Positions 8,141 to 16,777 of a DNA stretch of 64,000 nucleotides are shown here, piece by piece. The notes under the pieces are model-generated. The model saw only the letters and a program-made list of their open reading frames with translations. It searched no databases and had not been told where the DNA came from. The stretch is from contig NZ_CP066265.1 in assembly GCF_023278085.1 (NCBI RefSeq), positions 1 to 64,000 of the forward strand. The letters are read 5' to 3'. The number at the start of each line of letters is the position of its first letter. Position 1 is the stretch's first letter. The stretch comes from Pseudomonas syringae (GTDB lineage: Bacteria > Pseudomonadota > Gammaproteobacteria > Pseudomonadales > Pseudomonadaceae). A program made the position numbers and the translations under genes.

Positions 8141-10072
8141 TCACCCCGTCAGTCCGGTCGTGTTCTGCAATCCGGCCAGCAGCAAGCGTTGATACAACTC
8201 CTCGCGCAGGCCCTGCGGATTGTCCAGTTGCATGCGCTGCAGATGCTGCTGGAAGGCTTCCGGATCGGGGGCGTCGAGGGTGGCTTTGCCCAGATCGAGA
8301 ATCTCGCTCAGCTTGAGTTTGCTTTTCAGCCAGTTCAGCGCGCGCAGCAGGTCGCGTTCTTCGGGCGTGAAGTCGCAGCCCAGGGGGTATTCGGTAAACA
8401 GTGACGGGTAATGCGTTGCGACGTCCCGCAGGCGCTCCGGCGTGTTCTGCGTGAAGCGCGGGTCGAGCTGGAAATCCTTGGGCAGCTTGCCCGCCTTCTG
8501 CGCCTGCTCGATCAGGCCGGGCTGAAAGCGTGAATCGCTGATGTTCAGAATACGCTCGATTACCGTCGCGTCGGTCTGGCCACGCAGATCGGCGATGCCG
8601 TACTCGGTGACGACGATATCGCGCAGGTGCCGGGGGATCGTCGTATGGCCGTACTGCCAGACGATGTTGGAACTCACTTCACCACCCGATTCACGCCAGC
8701 TGCGCAGCATCAGAATCGAACGCGCGCCTTCCAGGGCATGGGCCTGAGCGACAAAGTTGTATTGGCCGCCAACACCGCTGAGCACTCTGCCGTCTTCCAG
8801 TTGATCGGCCACTGCCGCGCCCATCAGGGTGACGGTGAATGCACTGTTGATGAAGCGTGCATCGCGGCGTTGCAGGCGCTTGAGGTCTTCCTGGCCGTAC
8901 AGCTCGTTGATGTAGCTGATGGCGGTCATGTTGAACTGCGCCAGTCGCTCGGCCGGCAGCTCGCGCAGGCGCTCGTAGAAACTCGACGGTCCAAGGAAAA
9001 ACCCGCCATGCACGACCACGCCGTCCGGATGTGCGTCTTCGTCCAGGGTGCCCATATTGGCCAGTCGTTGCAGCTCTGCATCGGCATACACTTTGCGCCG
9101 CACGATCCCGGCATCGGCCAGCACCAGCAGGCCGTTGACGAACATTTCGCTACACCCGTAAAGCCCGCTGGCAAACGGCTGTGTACCGCCTTCGCGGTCG
9201 ATCAGAATCTGCCAGTTGCTCATGTTCAGGTCGGCCAGCAGGCTGCGCCAGGTTTCGTTGTCGGCCTGCCGCGCCAGCAAGGCACCGGTCAGCGCATCGC
9301 CCATCGAGCCAATACCGATCTGCAACGTCCCGCCGTCGCGCACCAGCGTGCTGGTATGCAAGCCGATCAGGTGATCCTGATATCCCACTGGCATGTTGGG
9401 CGTGGAAAACAGCGTGCTGCGCTCGTCTTCGTCCAGCAGCAGGTCGAAGGCCTCGACGTCGAGCTCCGAGTCACCCGGCATGTACGGCAGGTCGACGTGG
9501 ACCTGGCCGAGCATCAGGATGATTTCCCCGGCGGCCCGTCGTTTGGCGATCATCGGCAACAGGTCGAGGGTCACGTCCGGATTGCAGCTCAGGCTCAGCT
9601 TGCCCGGTCGTTGATCATCACGCGCCACCAGTTGCGCGACCAGGTTCAGACCGTTGGCGTTGATGTCGCGCGCGGCATGGCTGTAGTTGCTGCTGACGTA
9701 GTCCTGTTGGGCGGGCGCGCTGTCGAGCAGGCTGCCCGGCTGCAAGAAGAACTGCTGGACGTGAATGTTGGGAGGCAGTTTGTCGCGACGTAGCGCGGCG
9801 AGGTAGTCAAGTTCCGGGTAGTCACCGAAGGTCCGTTCCAGGAACGGTTCCAGAAACCGCGCCTGCAAACCTTCACCAGGCATGGGGCGGCCGAGCGTCA
9901 AAGCGGTGTAGATCGTCAGGCGTCGTTCGGGCAACTGGCTGATGCGTTGGTACAGCGCGTTGACGAACCGATTGGGCTTGCCGAGGCCCAGCGGCATGCC
10001 GAGGTGGATATGCTCGGGTAACTGCGCCAGAACGTGGTCGACGGCTTGCTGGATGGAACAGGAATACGGCAT
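8141..10072 (-). CDS. Acetyl-CoA hydrolase/transferase family protein
   Basis: Long form (643 residues) of the acetyl-CoA hydrolase / CoA-transferase family, which moves CoA between acyl groups. The N-terminal part (about 1-330) is divergent. The C-terminal part has FINSAFTVTLMGAAVADQ and SGVGGQYNFVAQAHAL near 440, then ITEYGIADLRG-type sequence (VTEYGIADLRGQTDATV near 500), all hallmarks of the family. A short tail of about 60 residues follows. The start ATG at 10072 has GGAGAG just upstream. The gene stands alone, flanked by REP repeats on both sides, so neighbours do not reveal the substrate. Confidence 0.82.
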   Translation of the reverse strand: MPYSCSIQQAVDHVLAQLPEHIHLGMPLGLGKPNRFVNALYQRISQLPERRLTIYTALTLGRPMPGEGLQARFLEPFLERTFGDYPELDYLAALRRDKLPPNIHVQQFFLQPGSLLDSAPAQQDYVSSNYSHAARDINANGLNLVAQLVARDDQRPGKLSLSCNPDVTLDLLPMIAKRRAAGEIILMLGQVHVDLPYMPGDSELDVEAFDLLLDEDERSTLFSTPNMPVGYQDHLIGLHTSTLVRDGGTLQIGIGSMGDALTGALLARQADNETWRSLLADLNMSNWQILIDREGGTQPFASGLYGCSEMFVNGLLVLADAGIVRRKVYADAELQRLANMGTLDEDAHPDGVVVHGGFFLGPSSFYERLRELPAERLAQFNMTAISYINELYGQEDLKRLQRRDARFINSAFTVTLMGAAVADQLEDGRVLSGVGGQYNFVAQAHALEGARSILMLRSWRESGGEVSSNIVWQYGHTTIPRHLRDIVVTEYGIADLRGQTDATVIERILNISDSRFQPGLIEQAQKAGKLPKDFQLDPRFTQNTPERLRDVATHYPSLFTEYPLGCDFTPEERDLLRALNWLKSKLKLSEILDLGKATLDAPDPEAFQQHLQRMQLDNPQGLREELYQRLLLAGLQNTTGLTG

Positions 10073-10084
10073 CCAAGCTCTCCT

Positions 10085-10382
10085 GAATTATTATTGGGTG
10101 CAGGTTGGACCGGTGACGAAGCAAAAGTGCTGCATGCTCGACACGCAGAGCATCATCTCCCTCTCGTTCCAGCGTTATATACACGTCCAGCTGACTCTCG
10201 TGCCAATGCTCCGCGTTGGTATGCATTGGGTGACGTTCCGCGTCACACATCTGCAGCCTGGCGCGGTATCAAGCGCAAAGAAGTCTCAGGCTTTGGCGCT
10301 GCCTGTATATCGGGCCGGGTTGAGTGATGCGTCATGGCTGCAATGTGACGCAGAGCGTCACGAAATGCATTACCACGCGGAG
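10085..10382. repeat. P. syringae palindromic repeat region interrupted by an IS
   Basis: The interval upstream of the CoA-transferase gene carries GTGACG/CGTCAC and CACGCGG arms like those at 3.0-3.3 kb. The palindrome CCACGCGGAGCGTGG is split by the insertion element, and its second half resumes at 11833. No protein gene is supported here. Confidence 0.65.
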
Positions 10383-10424
10383 TGGTATGACCCCCGAAGG
10401 TTGGATACAACCTTTGGAGGCATC

Positions 10425-10964
10425 ATGGGTAGATATACAGAACAGGCAAAACTCGCGGCCGTGCAGGAATATTGTGCCGGCAAGGCCGGTTTGAGGGATG
10501 TTGCACATCGCCACGATGTGGATTTTTCCTGTCTTAGGCAGTGGGTTGCGGCCTATCAGATTCATGGCGTAGCGGGCCTGCAAGAGAAAAAACGCCAGCG
10601 CTACAGTGACGAGTTCAAGCTGACTGTTTTGAAGCGCATGCATGATGAGCGTTTATCTCTGCGCCAGACAGCGGCCTTGTTCGATATCCGTCAGTTCGGC
10701 ATCATCGGTCTATGGCAGCGCTATTATGAAGAGGGAGCCTTTGATGCCTCCTCCAAGCCACCCACAAAAGCCGGACGCCCAAGAAAGATGACGACTGCAC
10801 TTCCCCCTGTGAACGCCCCCTCAATCGACGATGAATCGCGCTCGCGTGACGAGTTGCTTGCCGAGGTGAAGCAACTGCGGATGGAGGTCGACTATCTAAA
10901 AAAGCTCGATGCCTTGGCTCAGAAGAAGCAACGAATAGCGCAACAGAAAAAGCGCAAATCGTAA
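10425..10964 (+). CDS. IS3-family transposase OrfA
   Basis: OrfA of 179 residues has two helix-turn-helix segments (about 10-45 and 60-105; SLRQTAALFDI is in the second) and a C-terminal leucine-heptad region (LLAEVKQLRMEVDYLKKL) used for multimerisation. The first ATG after the left inverted repeat is at 10425, preceded by TTTGGAGG. A slippery heptamer lies inside the heptad region, so most ribosomes make OrfA and some make the OrfAB transposase. Larger open frames starting upstream at 9942 run through the inverted repeat and were not used. Confidence 0.9.
   Translation: MGRYTEQAKLAAVQEYCAGKAGLRDVAHRHDVDFSCLRQWVAAYQIHGVAGLQEKKRQRYSDEFKLTVLKRMHDERLSLRQTAALFDIRQFGIIGLWQRYYEEGAFDASSKPPTKAGRPRKMTTALPPVNAPSIDDESRSRDELLAEVKQLRMEVDYLKKLDALAQKKQRIAQQKKRKS
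10898..10904 (+). promoter_or_regulatory. Programmed -1 frameshift site A AAA AAG
   Basis: In the OrfA frame the bases read CTA AAA AAG, giving the canonical -1 slippery heptamer A AAA AAG. Slipping one base back enters the frame that runs open through OrfB to the stop at 11800. OrfB has no good start codon of its own near its beginning, which supports translation by frameshifting. Confidence 0.85.
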
Positions 10965-11800
10965 CCGAACTGAGACTGGGGCATTCTCTGGATGGCCTGC
11001 TGAAGCTTGCCGGTCTGGCGCGCAGCACTTTTTACTATCAACAAAAGGTACTGCAAGCGGGCGATAAGTACGCCGGGCTCAAAGACCTGATTCAGACAGC
11101 TTTCTACGAGCATAAAGGCCGGTATGGCTATCGTCGTATCACGGCAGCGTTGCGGCGCGCAGGCCATCTTGTGAACCACAAGACGGTGCAGAAACTGATG
11201 GGGCAGCTAGGCCTGAAGAGCCTGGTGCGTGTGAAGAAATACCGTTCTTACAAGGGCGAAGTAGGCAAGGCTGCGCCCAACATTCTCAAGCGTGATTTCA
11301 AGGCCCAACACCTTAATGAAAAATGGGCCACGGACGTGACCGAGTTCAAAGTGGGAGGCCAGAAGCTCTATCTGTCGCCCATCATGGATCTGTACAACGG
11401 CGAAATCATTTCCTATGCAATCGCCAGGCGCCCGCTGTACTCCATGGTCGACGAAATGCTTGAAGGAGCGTTCAAGAAGCTTGAGCCGCATGAAAAGCCT
11501 ATTTTGCACTCAGACCAGGGCTGGCAATATCGGATGCCTGTTTACCAACGATTACTCAATGAGCATTCGATCACATGCAGCATGTCGCGCAAGGGCAACT
11601 GCTACGACAACGCGGCTATGGAAAGTTTTTTTGGCACGCTGAAGTCCGAGTTTTTCTATCTGAACAAATTTAACGATCTGGATGAGCTTCATGCCGGCAT
11701 CGACGAGTACATTGAGTATTACAATCACTCACGCATCAAACTGAAACTTAACGGCCTGAGCCCTGTGGAATACAGAATGCAGGCCGCTCAGGCAGCGTAG
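10904..11800 (+). CDS. IS3-family transposase OrfB (made as OrfAB fusion)
   Basis: Integrase-core (rve) transposase reading frame of about 298 codons, entered by the -1 frameshift. An HTH_21-like region (GRYGYRRITAALRR) precedes the DDE catalytic core: Asp in NEKWATDVTEF, Asp in HSDQGWQY, and Glu in AMESFFGTLKSE, with the K-containing segment expected for IS3. The end is SRIKLKLNGLSPVEYR, typical of the family. The start given is where the shifted frame begins; a TTG at 11150 would give only a truncated product. Confidence 0.9.
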   Translation, partial: ARCLGSEEATNSATEKAQIVTELRLGHSLDGLLKLAGLARSTFYYQQKVLQAGDKYAGLKDLIQTAFYEHKGRYGYRRITAALRRAGHLVNHKTVQKLMGQLGLKSLVRVKKYRSYKGEVGKAAPNILKRDFKAQHLNEKWATDVTEFKVGGQKLYLSPIMDLYNGEIISYAIARRPLYSMVDEMLEGAFKKLEPHEKPILHSDQGWQYRMPVYQRLLNEHSITCSMSRKGNCYDNAAMESFFGTLKSEFFYLNKFNDLDELHAGIDEYIEYYNHSRIKLKLNGLSPVEYRMQAAQAA

Positions 11801-11856
11801 AGATAATCGTCCAACCTTCGGGGGTCATACCAGAGCGTGGGAACGAGAATCTACGC

Positions 11857-12180
11857 TTACTTCAGCCCGGACATGCTCTGAATGGCGCTCTTCAGTTCGT
11901 CGTTGGTGCAATCGCCGCAGGTGCCTTTCGGCGGCATGATGCCGATGCCTTTTATAGTGCTGGCCAGCAGACCATCGAGGCCGCCGGTTTTTTGCGCGCG
12001 TGCTTCCCAGGCTTGGGTATCGCCGATCTTCGGCGCGTTGAGCAGGCCTACGCTGTGACAGGCGACGCAATGGGCGGCGATGATGCCGTCAGGGTCTCGG
12101 GCGGTATCGGCGGCTTGCACGTTGAAGGCCCACAACGTCAGAACGACTGCGATGCTCAGAATCTTGCGGGTCAGTCTCAC
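11857..12180 (-). CDS. cycB: Cytochrome c5-type c-type cytochrome
   Basis: Small periplasmic monohaem cytochrome of 107 residues. A signal peptide ends about AFNVQAADT, the haem-binding motif CVACH is near residue 40, and the axial methionine is in GIMPPKGTCGDC, whose two cysteines are typical of cytochrome c5. It probably carries electrons in respiration. It lies 22 bases downstream of the pauR-like gene on the same strand. The synteny with Pseudomonas cycB next to the regulator PA5301 is recalled from memory. Confidence 0.88.
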   Translation of the reverse strand: MRLTRKILSIAVVLTLWAFNVQAADTARDPDGIIAAHCVACHSVGLLNAPKIGDTQAWEARAQKTGGLDGLLASTIKGIGIMPPKGTCGDCTNDELKSAIQSMSGLK

Positions 12181-12202
12181 GCTGCACTCATCGCGAAGGC
12201 GC

Positions 12203-12751
12203 TCAGAAATTGGCAGGCGTCGCGGCGCTGATCAAGCGCGCCGGGACGTCGAACGGGTTGCGAAAGCGATGCGGCCGGGTGCTTTCGAAATAATAGCTGT
12301 CGCCCGCTTCGAGCACGTAGGTATCGAGTCCGACCACCAGCTCAAGCCGCCCTTCCACGAGGATGCCGGTTTCTTCGCCCTCGTGAACCAGCATTTCTTC
12401 GCCGGTATCGGCACCCGGCGGATAGGTTTCCGTGAGGAAGGCGATGGCGCGGCCCTGATGCGACTTGCCGACCAGCTTCATGGTTACGGCACCGTCCGAG
12501 ATATCGATCAACTCACTGGCCTTGTAGACCACTTGAGCCGAATTCTCCGGAACGGTCTCTTCCGAGAAGAATTCGACCATGGACATGGGGATGCCGCTCA
12601 GTACCTTGCGCAGGGAGCTGATCGAAGGGCTGACGCTGTTTTTCTCGATCATGGAGATGGTGCTGTTGGTCACGCCTGCCCGTTTGGCGAGTTCACGCTG
12701 GGACAGGCCCTTGAGCTTGCGGATCGATTGCAGCCGTTCACCCACGTCCAA
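12203..12751 (-). CDS. pauR: XRE-cupin transcriptional regulator, PauR-like
   Basis: Regulator of 182 residues with an N-terminal Xre helix-turn-helix (GLSQRELAKRAGVTNSTISMIEKN, about 15-38) and a C-terminal cupin domain (about 110-180; EEMLVHEGEETGILVEGRLEL). Such proteins repress amine-catabolism genes and release DNA on binding the amine. It matches P. aeruginosa PauR (PA5301), repressor of polyamine use, in size and position beside dadX. Target candidates in this window are the FAD oxidase at 16.8 kb and the aldehyde dehydrogenase at 23.2 kb. PuuR is the enteric equivalent. Confidence 0.82.
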   Translation of the reverse strand: MDVGERLQSIRKLKGLSQRELAKRAGVTNSTISMIEKNSVSPSISSLRKVLSGIPMSMVEFFSEETVPENSAQVVYKASELIDISDGAVTMKLVGKSHQGRAIAFLTETYPPGADTGEEMLVHEGEETGILVEGRLELVVGLDTYVLEAGDSYYFESTRPHRFRNPFDVPARLISAATPANF

Positions 12752-12876
12752 TGCGGTATTCCCTCAGTCTTTGTCAGGTCAAGTCGGTATGAACGCCATC
12801 ATGGCAACAGCGTTCAATATTTACAACAGTTCGACAGGCACCGACGCAGCCAGGGAGCCGCAAGAATGATCAGCAA

Positions 12877-13950
12877 TCAGTGTTCGGAATAGATCCGCGG
12901 GACTCGCCGCAGGTTGCAGAATATCTGGTAAGGAATCGTGCCTGCCTGCGCAGCGACTTCGCTGGCCGGCACTGCTTTGCCCCACAGCTCGACCCGACTG
13001 CCGATACCAGCCTGCGGCAGGTGGGTCAGGTCTACGCAGAGCATGTCCATGGATACCCGGCCAACCAGTGTTGAGCGTTGGCCGTCGATCTGCACCGGCG
13101 TCCCGCTCGGGGCATGGCGCGGATAACCGTCGGCATAACCCATCGCAACCGCGCCGATACGCGATGGCTTGTCGGTGACGAACGTTGCGCCGTAGCCGAC
13201 GGCTGCACCGGCTGGCAGCTCGCGGACGCTGATGATCTTCGATTCCAGGGTCATGACCGGTTGCAGGCGGTCGGCAAGGGGCTGCGCCTGATCGAACGGT
13301 GTCGCTCCGTACAGCATGATGCCGGTGCGCGACCAGTCACTGGGGATTTTCGGCCAGCCCATCACCGCCGGAGAATTCTTCAGGCTGGTCTCCGCCGCCA
13401 GCCCCTGGCAGGTGGTTTCGAAAACGGCGCACTGTGCTGCGCTCGACGGGCTGTTCAGCTCGTCCGCGCAGGCGAAGTGGGTCATCAATACGATCTTCGC
13501 CACCTTACCGGTTGTCAGCAGGCGTTGATACGCCGCGCGATACTCGGACGGATGCAGGCCGACGCGGTGCATGCCGGTGTCGAGCTTGAGCCAGACCGTC
13601 AGCGGCTTGCCTGGGTGTGCCCGTTCGATGGCGTCCAGTTGCCAGGGCGAATGCACGACTGTCCAGAAGTCATGCTCGACAATCAGGGCCAGCTCGTCGG
13701 CCTCGAAAAACCCTTCCAGCAGCAGAATCGGCGCGCGGATACCCGCCGCCCGCAGTTCGAGCGCTTCTTCGATGCAGGCCACTGCAAAACCGTCGGCCTG
13801 CGCCTCCAGTGTCTGGGCCACACGCACTGCGCCGTGACCGTAGGCGTCGGCCTTGATCACCGCGAGGGCTTTGCCACCGCTGCTTTCACGGGCCAGTTGA
13901 TAGTTGTGGCGCAGTGCCTGGAGATCGATAAGGGCGCGGGCTGGACGCAT
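12877..13950 (-). CDS. dadX: Catabolic alanine racemase
   Basis: PLP-dependent racemase of 357 residues that interconverts L- and D-alanine, feeding DadA. The PLP lysine is in [12 protein letters not shown] near residue 34, and the catalytic tyrosine is in AAVGYGATF near 255. The N terminus [17 protein letters not shown] fits the family exactly, so the ATG at 13950 is preferred to an upstream frame that would add 64 unrelated residues. It is the last gene of the dadA-ridA-dadX operon. A biosynthetic Alr is excluded mainly by this context. Confidence 0.94.
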   Translation of the reverse strand: MRPARALIDLQALRHNYQLARESSGGKALAVIKADAYGHGAVRVAQTLEAQADGFAVACIEEALELRAAGIRAPILLLEGFFEADELALIVEHDFWTVVHSPWQLDAIERAHPGKPLTVWLKLDTGMHRVGLHPSEYRAAYQRLLTTGKVAKIVLMTHFACADELNSPSSAAQCAVFETTCQGLAAETSLKNSPAVMGWPKIPSDWSRTGIMLYGATPFDQAQPLADRLQPVMTLESKIISVRELPAGAAVGYGATFVTDKPSRIGAVAMGYADGYPRHAPSGTPVQIDGQRSTLVGRVSMDMLCVDLTHLPQAGIGSRVELWGKAVPASEVAAQAGTIPYQIFCNLRRVPRIYSEH

Positions 13951-14030
13951 GGTGACGTTGATCGCCTGAAGAAAGTGAGCAGAGGAAAGTGCCCGACGCG
14001 GTATACCGCTCGCCGGGCAGGTGTGCAACG

Positions 14031-14384
14031 TTATGGCAGCGCAGCAACCACCGACAGTTCGACGAGGATTTCCGGCTCGCACAACCTGGCTTCGACCGTC
14101 GCACGCGCAGGGGCGAAGCCTTTGGGCAGCCACTTGTCCCATACGCTGTTCATGCCAGCGAAGTGAGCATCGATGTCTTTCAGGTAAATGGTCACCGACA
14201 GAATGCGTGTCTTGTCGGTGCCGGCCAGATCGAGCAAGCGCTCGATGCTGTTCAGGACTTCTTTGGTCTGCTGCTCGACACCCGCAGTCAGGTCATCGCC
14301 CACCTGGCCCGACAGATACACGGTGCCATTGTGGACAACCACCTGACTCATGCGCTCATTGGTGAGCTGGCGCTGGATTGACAT
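14031..14384 (-). CDS. RidA-family protein of the dad operon
   Basis: RidA/YjgF-like enamine or imine deaminase of 117 residues that probably hydrolyses the reactive 2-iminopropionate released by Dad[17 protein letters not shown] is near residue 20, and the conserved arginine is in [13 protein letters not shown] near 95. ATG 14384 was chosen because AGGAG sits 10 bases upstream; ATG 14393 overlaps the site too closely. The start lies inside the last 29 bases of dadA, so translation is probably coupled. A second RidA (41983) is encoded near spoT. Confidence 0.88.
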   Translation of the reverse strand: MSIQRQLTNERMSQVVVHNGTVYLSGQVGDDLTAGVEQQTKEVLNSIERLLDLAGTDKTRILSVTIYLKDIDAHFAGMNSVWDKWLPKGFAPARATVEARLCEPEILVELSVVAALP

Positions 14385-15657
14385 GCTTTGCATTCTCCTG
14401 GGTGTTGCCATAGCGAGAGATATCGAGACCTTCGGCACTGATTCGAGGCGTCTTGCAGGCAATCAGATCGGCCAGCAGGCGGCCGGAACCGCACGCCATC
14501 GTCCAGCCCAGCGTGCCGTGACCGGTATTGAGGAACAGGTTACGGAACGCTGTGGCACCTACGATCGGCGTGCCGTCGGGCGTTGTCGGACGCAACCCGG
14601 TCCAGAAACTGGCCTGGGTCAGGTCGCCGCCCTGAGGATAGAGGTCACCGACGATCATCTCCAGTGTTTCGCGTCGACGTGGATTGAGCGACAGATCAAA
14701 GCCGGCGATTTCTGCCATGCCGCCGACCCGGATGCGGTTGTCGAAGCGGGTGATGGCCACCTTGTAGGTTTCATCGAGAATGGTCGACGTCGGCGCCATG
14801 TCAGGGCGGGTGATCGGCACGGTCAGCGAGTAGCCCTTGAGCGGGTACACCGGGGCTTTGATGCCCAGTGGCTTGAGCAGCTGTGGCGAATAACTGCCGA
14901 GCGCCAGCACATAGCGGTCGGCTGTTTCCAGCTGGCCATCGATCCATACGCCGTTGATGCGGTCGCCGGCGTGGTCGAGGCGCTCGATGTTCTGTCCGTA
15001 ACGGAACTCGACGCCCAGCGCTATCGCCATCTCGGCCAGCCGGGTCGTGAACAACTGGCAATCGCCGGTCTGGTCGTTGGGCAGGCGCAGTGCGCCGCTG
15101 AGGATACCGGTGACACCCGCCAGCGCGGGCTCGACCCGGGCGATGCCTGCGCGATCGAGCAATTCATAAGGAACACCCGACTGCTCCAGCACGGCAATGT
15201 CCTTGGCGGCATTGTCCAGTTGCGCCTGGGTGCGGAACAGCTGGGTGGTGCCCAGGCGGCGACCTTCGTAGGCAATACCGGTCTCGATGCGCAGTTCGTC
15301 GAGGCAATCGCGGCTGTACTCGGACAGACGCACCATGCGCTCTTTGTTGACGGCATAGCGGCTGGCCGTGCAGTTGCGCAGCATTTGCGCCATCCACAGG
15401 TACTGATCGATATCCGCGGTGGCTTTGATTGCCAGCGGGGAATGGCGCTGCAACAGCCATTTGATGGCTTTCAGCGGCACACCCGGCGCAGCCCAGGGCG
15501 AGGCATAGCCCGGCGAGACCTGACCGGCGTTGGCGAAGCTGGTTTCCATGCCCGCTGCAGGCTGACGGTCAACCACAGTCACCTGGAAGCCGGCACGCGC
15601 CAGATAGTAAGCACTGGTCGTACCGATCACACCACTGCCAAGGACCAGAACACGCAT
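14356..15657 (-). CDS. dadA: D-amino acid dehydrogenase, small subunit
   Basis: Membrane-associated flavoenzyme of 433 residues that oxidises D-alanine and other D-amino acids to 2-oxo acids. It begins [23 protein letters not shown] with the FAD dinucleotide motif, and has TPDGTPIVG and [19 protein letters not shown] near the C terminus. The length matches DadA (432-433). It is first in the operon dadA-ridA-dadX and divergent from an Lrp-family regulator, the known activator arrangement. ATG 15657 is the natural start. Confidence 0.96.
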   Translation of the reverse strand: MRVLVLGSGVIGTTSAYYLARAGFQVTVVDRQPAAGMETSFANAGQVSPGYASPWAAPGVPLKAIKWLLQRHSPLAIKATADIDQYLWMAQMLRNCTASRYAVNKERMVRLSEYSRDCLDELRIETGIAYEGRRLGTTQLFRTQAQLDNAAKDIAVLEQSGVPYELLDRAGIARVEPALAGVTGILSGALRLPNDQTGDCQLFTTRLAEMAIALGVEFRYGQNIERLDHAGDRINGVWIDGQLETADRYVLALGSYSPQLLKPLGIKAPVYPLKGYSLTVPITRPDMAPTSTILDETYKVAITRFDNRIRVGGMAEIAGFDLSLNPRRRETLEMIVGDLYPQGGDLTQASFWTGLRPTTPDGTPIVGATAFRNLFLNTGHGTLGWTMACGSGRLLADLIACKTPRISAEGLDISRYGNTQENAKHVNPAPAHQ

Positions 15658-15814
15658 GTCGATAACCTCATCGCGGATATCCGCTGATATTTCGAAGTTT
15701 TAAGCAAGAATGTGCGCAGTATATTGAGCAATAGGCAGTGCTTCTCACTGTATAAACATTTATATTCAGCGTTTATTCACGGCCAACAACGCTTTGCCAG
15801 AGGGGAATGTACCC

Positions 15815-16303
15815 GTGCGCACTCAACACCAGTCAAACCGCGAGCTGGACAAGATCGACCGCAATATCCTGCGCATCCTGCAAGCGGACGGGCGCATCTC
15901 GTTCACCGAGCTGGGCGAGCGGGTCGGCCTCTCGACCACACCCTGTACGGAACGGGTCCGCCGGCTGGAACGCGAAGGGATCATCATGGGCTACAACGCC
16001 CGCCTGAACCCGCAAAGCCTCAAGGCCAGCCTGCTGGTATTCGTGGAAATCAGCCTGGATTACAAGTCCGGCGATACGTTCGAAGAGTTCCGCCGCGCCG
16101 TGCTCAAGCTGCCGCATGTACTGGAGTGCCATCTGGTGTCCGGCGACTTTGATTATCTGGTCAAGGCGCGGATTTCCGAGATGGCGTCCTATCGCAAACT
16201 GCTGGGCGACATCCTGCTCAAGCTCCCTCACGTGCGCGAGTCGAAGAGCTATATCGTGATGGAAGAAGTGAAAGAGAGCCTGAACCTGCCGATTGCCGAC
16301 TGA
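15815..16303 (+). CDS. dadR: Lrp-family regulator of the dad operon
   Basis: Leucine-responsive-regulator family protein of 162 residues: N-terminal AsnC-type helix-turn-helix (ILRILQADGRISFTELGERVGLS, about 18-40) and C-terminal ligand-binding RAM domain (about 75-150; VLECHLVSGDFDYLVKA). It is divergent from dadA. In P. aeruginosa the equivalent gene, DadR/Lrp, activates dadAX in response to alanine. GTG 15815 is chosen because AGAGGGGA ends 8 bases upstream; the longer frame from TTG 15794 places that sequence inside the gene. Confidence 0.9.
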   Translation: MRTQHQSNRELDKIDRNILRILQADGRISFTELGERVGLSTTPCTERVRRLEREGIIMGYNARLNPQSLKASLLVFVEISLDYKSGDTFEEFRRAVLKLPHVLECHLVSGDFDYLVKARISEMASYRKLLGDILLKLPHVRESKSYIVMEEVKESLNLPIAD

Positions 16304-16318
16304 TGTCGCAGGCCCGGG

Positions 16319-16672
16319 TTACACCAGTACCTGTCGGGTCGACGCCATGTACTGGTGAATCTGTTTCTCGACCCGCGGATGGATCAGTTCGACCGGGCGA
16401 CGGCCGTTGGGGCATGGCAGGCTTGCAGTGGTGCCAAACAGACGGCAGATCAGCGGACGCTCTTCATACACCGTGCAGCCCTGCGGGCCGAGGTGCACAC
16501 AGTTGAGTTCGTCCAGCGCGGCTTCCTGCTCGGCGGCAGTCTTGCGCGGCAGGCGTGACATTTCTTCGGAGGACGTCGTGACCGGGCCGCAGCAGTCATG
16601 ACAGCCAGGTACGCACTCGAACGAGGGAATCTGACGTCGTAAATCGAGGACTTTTTGACGGTTGCAGCTCAT
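16319..16672 (-). CDS. YkgJ-type cysteine-cluster protein
   Basis: Small cytoplasmic protein of 117 residues with the YkgJ cysteine cluster, probably binding zinc or an Fe-S centre: CVPGCHDCC near residue 20, then CVHLGPQGCTVYEERPLICRLF near 58-79. The family function is unknown. The start at 16672 (MSCNRQKV) is chosen because the earlier frame start lacks family similarity; the ribosome-binding site is weak. It converges with the Lrp gene, ending 15 bases from it. Confidence 0.82.
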   Translation of the reverse strand: MSCNRQKVLDLRRQIPSFECVPGCHDCCGPVTTSSEEMSRLPRKTAAEQEAALDELNCVHLGPQGCTVYEERPLICRLFGTTASLPCPNGRRPVELIHPRVEKQIHQYMASTRQVLV

Positions 16673-16777
16673 TGAATTGACCACCTGGACGCAATGCCGG
16701 GAGTTTGCCTCAGTTGGCAGGCGCATGACAGCGGCTTATCCTCCAGACCACCCAGACGCCGCCAACAGGACAAATCC

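Larger units (their letters stand above)
10383..11832 (+). mobile_element. Complete IS3-family insertion sequence (IS150-like)
   Basis: A 1450-bp element bounded by perfect 23-bp inverted repeats, 10383-10405 (beginning TGGTATGACCCCC) and 11810-11832. The flanks carry a 3-bp duplication GAG at 10380-10382 and 11833-11835. Removing the element and one GAG restores the repeat CCACGCGGAGCGTGGGAACG, seen intact at 3069-3088. It encodes OrfA and, by -1 frameshift, OrfB with DDE motifs. It appears intact, and the perfect ends suggest a recent insertion. Confidence 0.95.

Noticed and set aside
8627..9793. 388-codon plus frame within the CoA-transferase gene
   Set aside because: Antisense to a well-supported gene; no motif.
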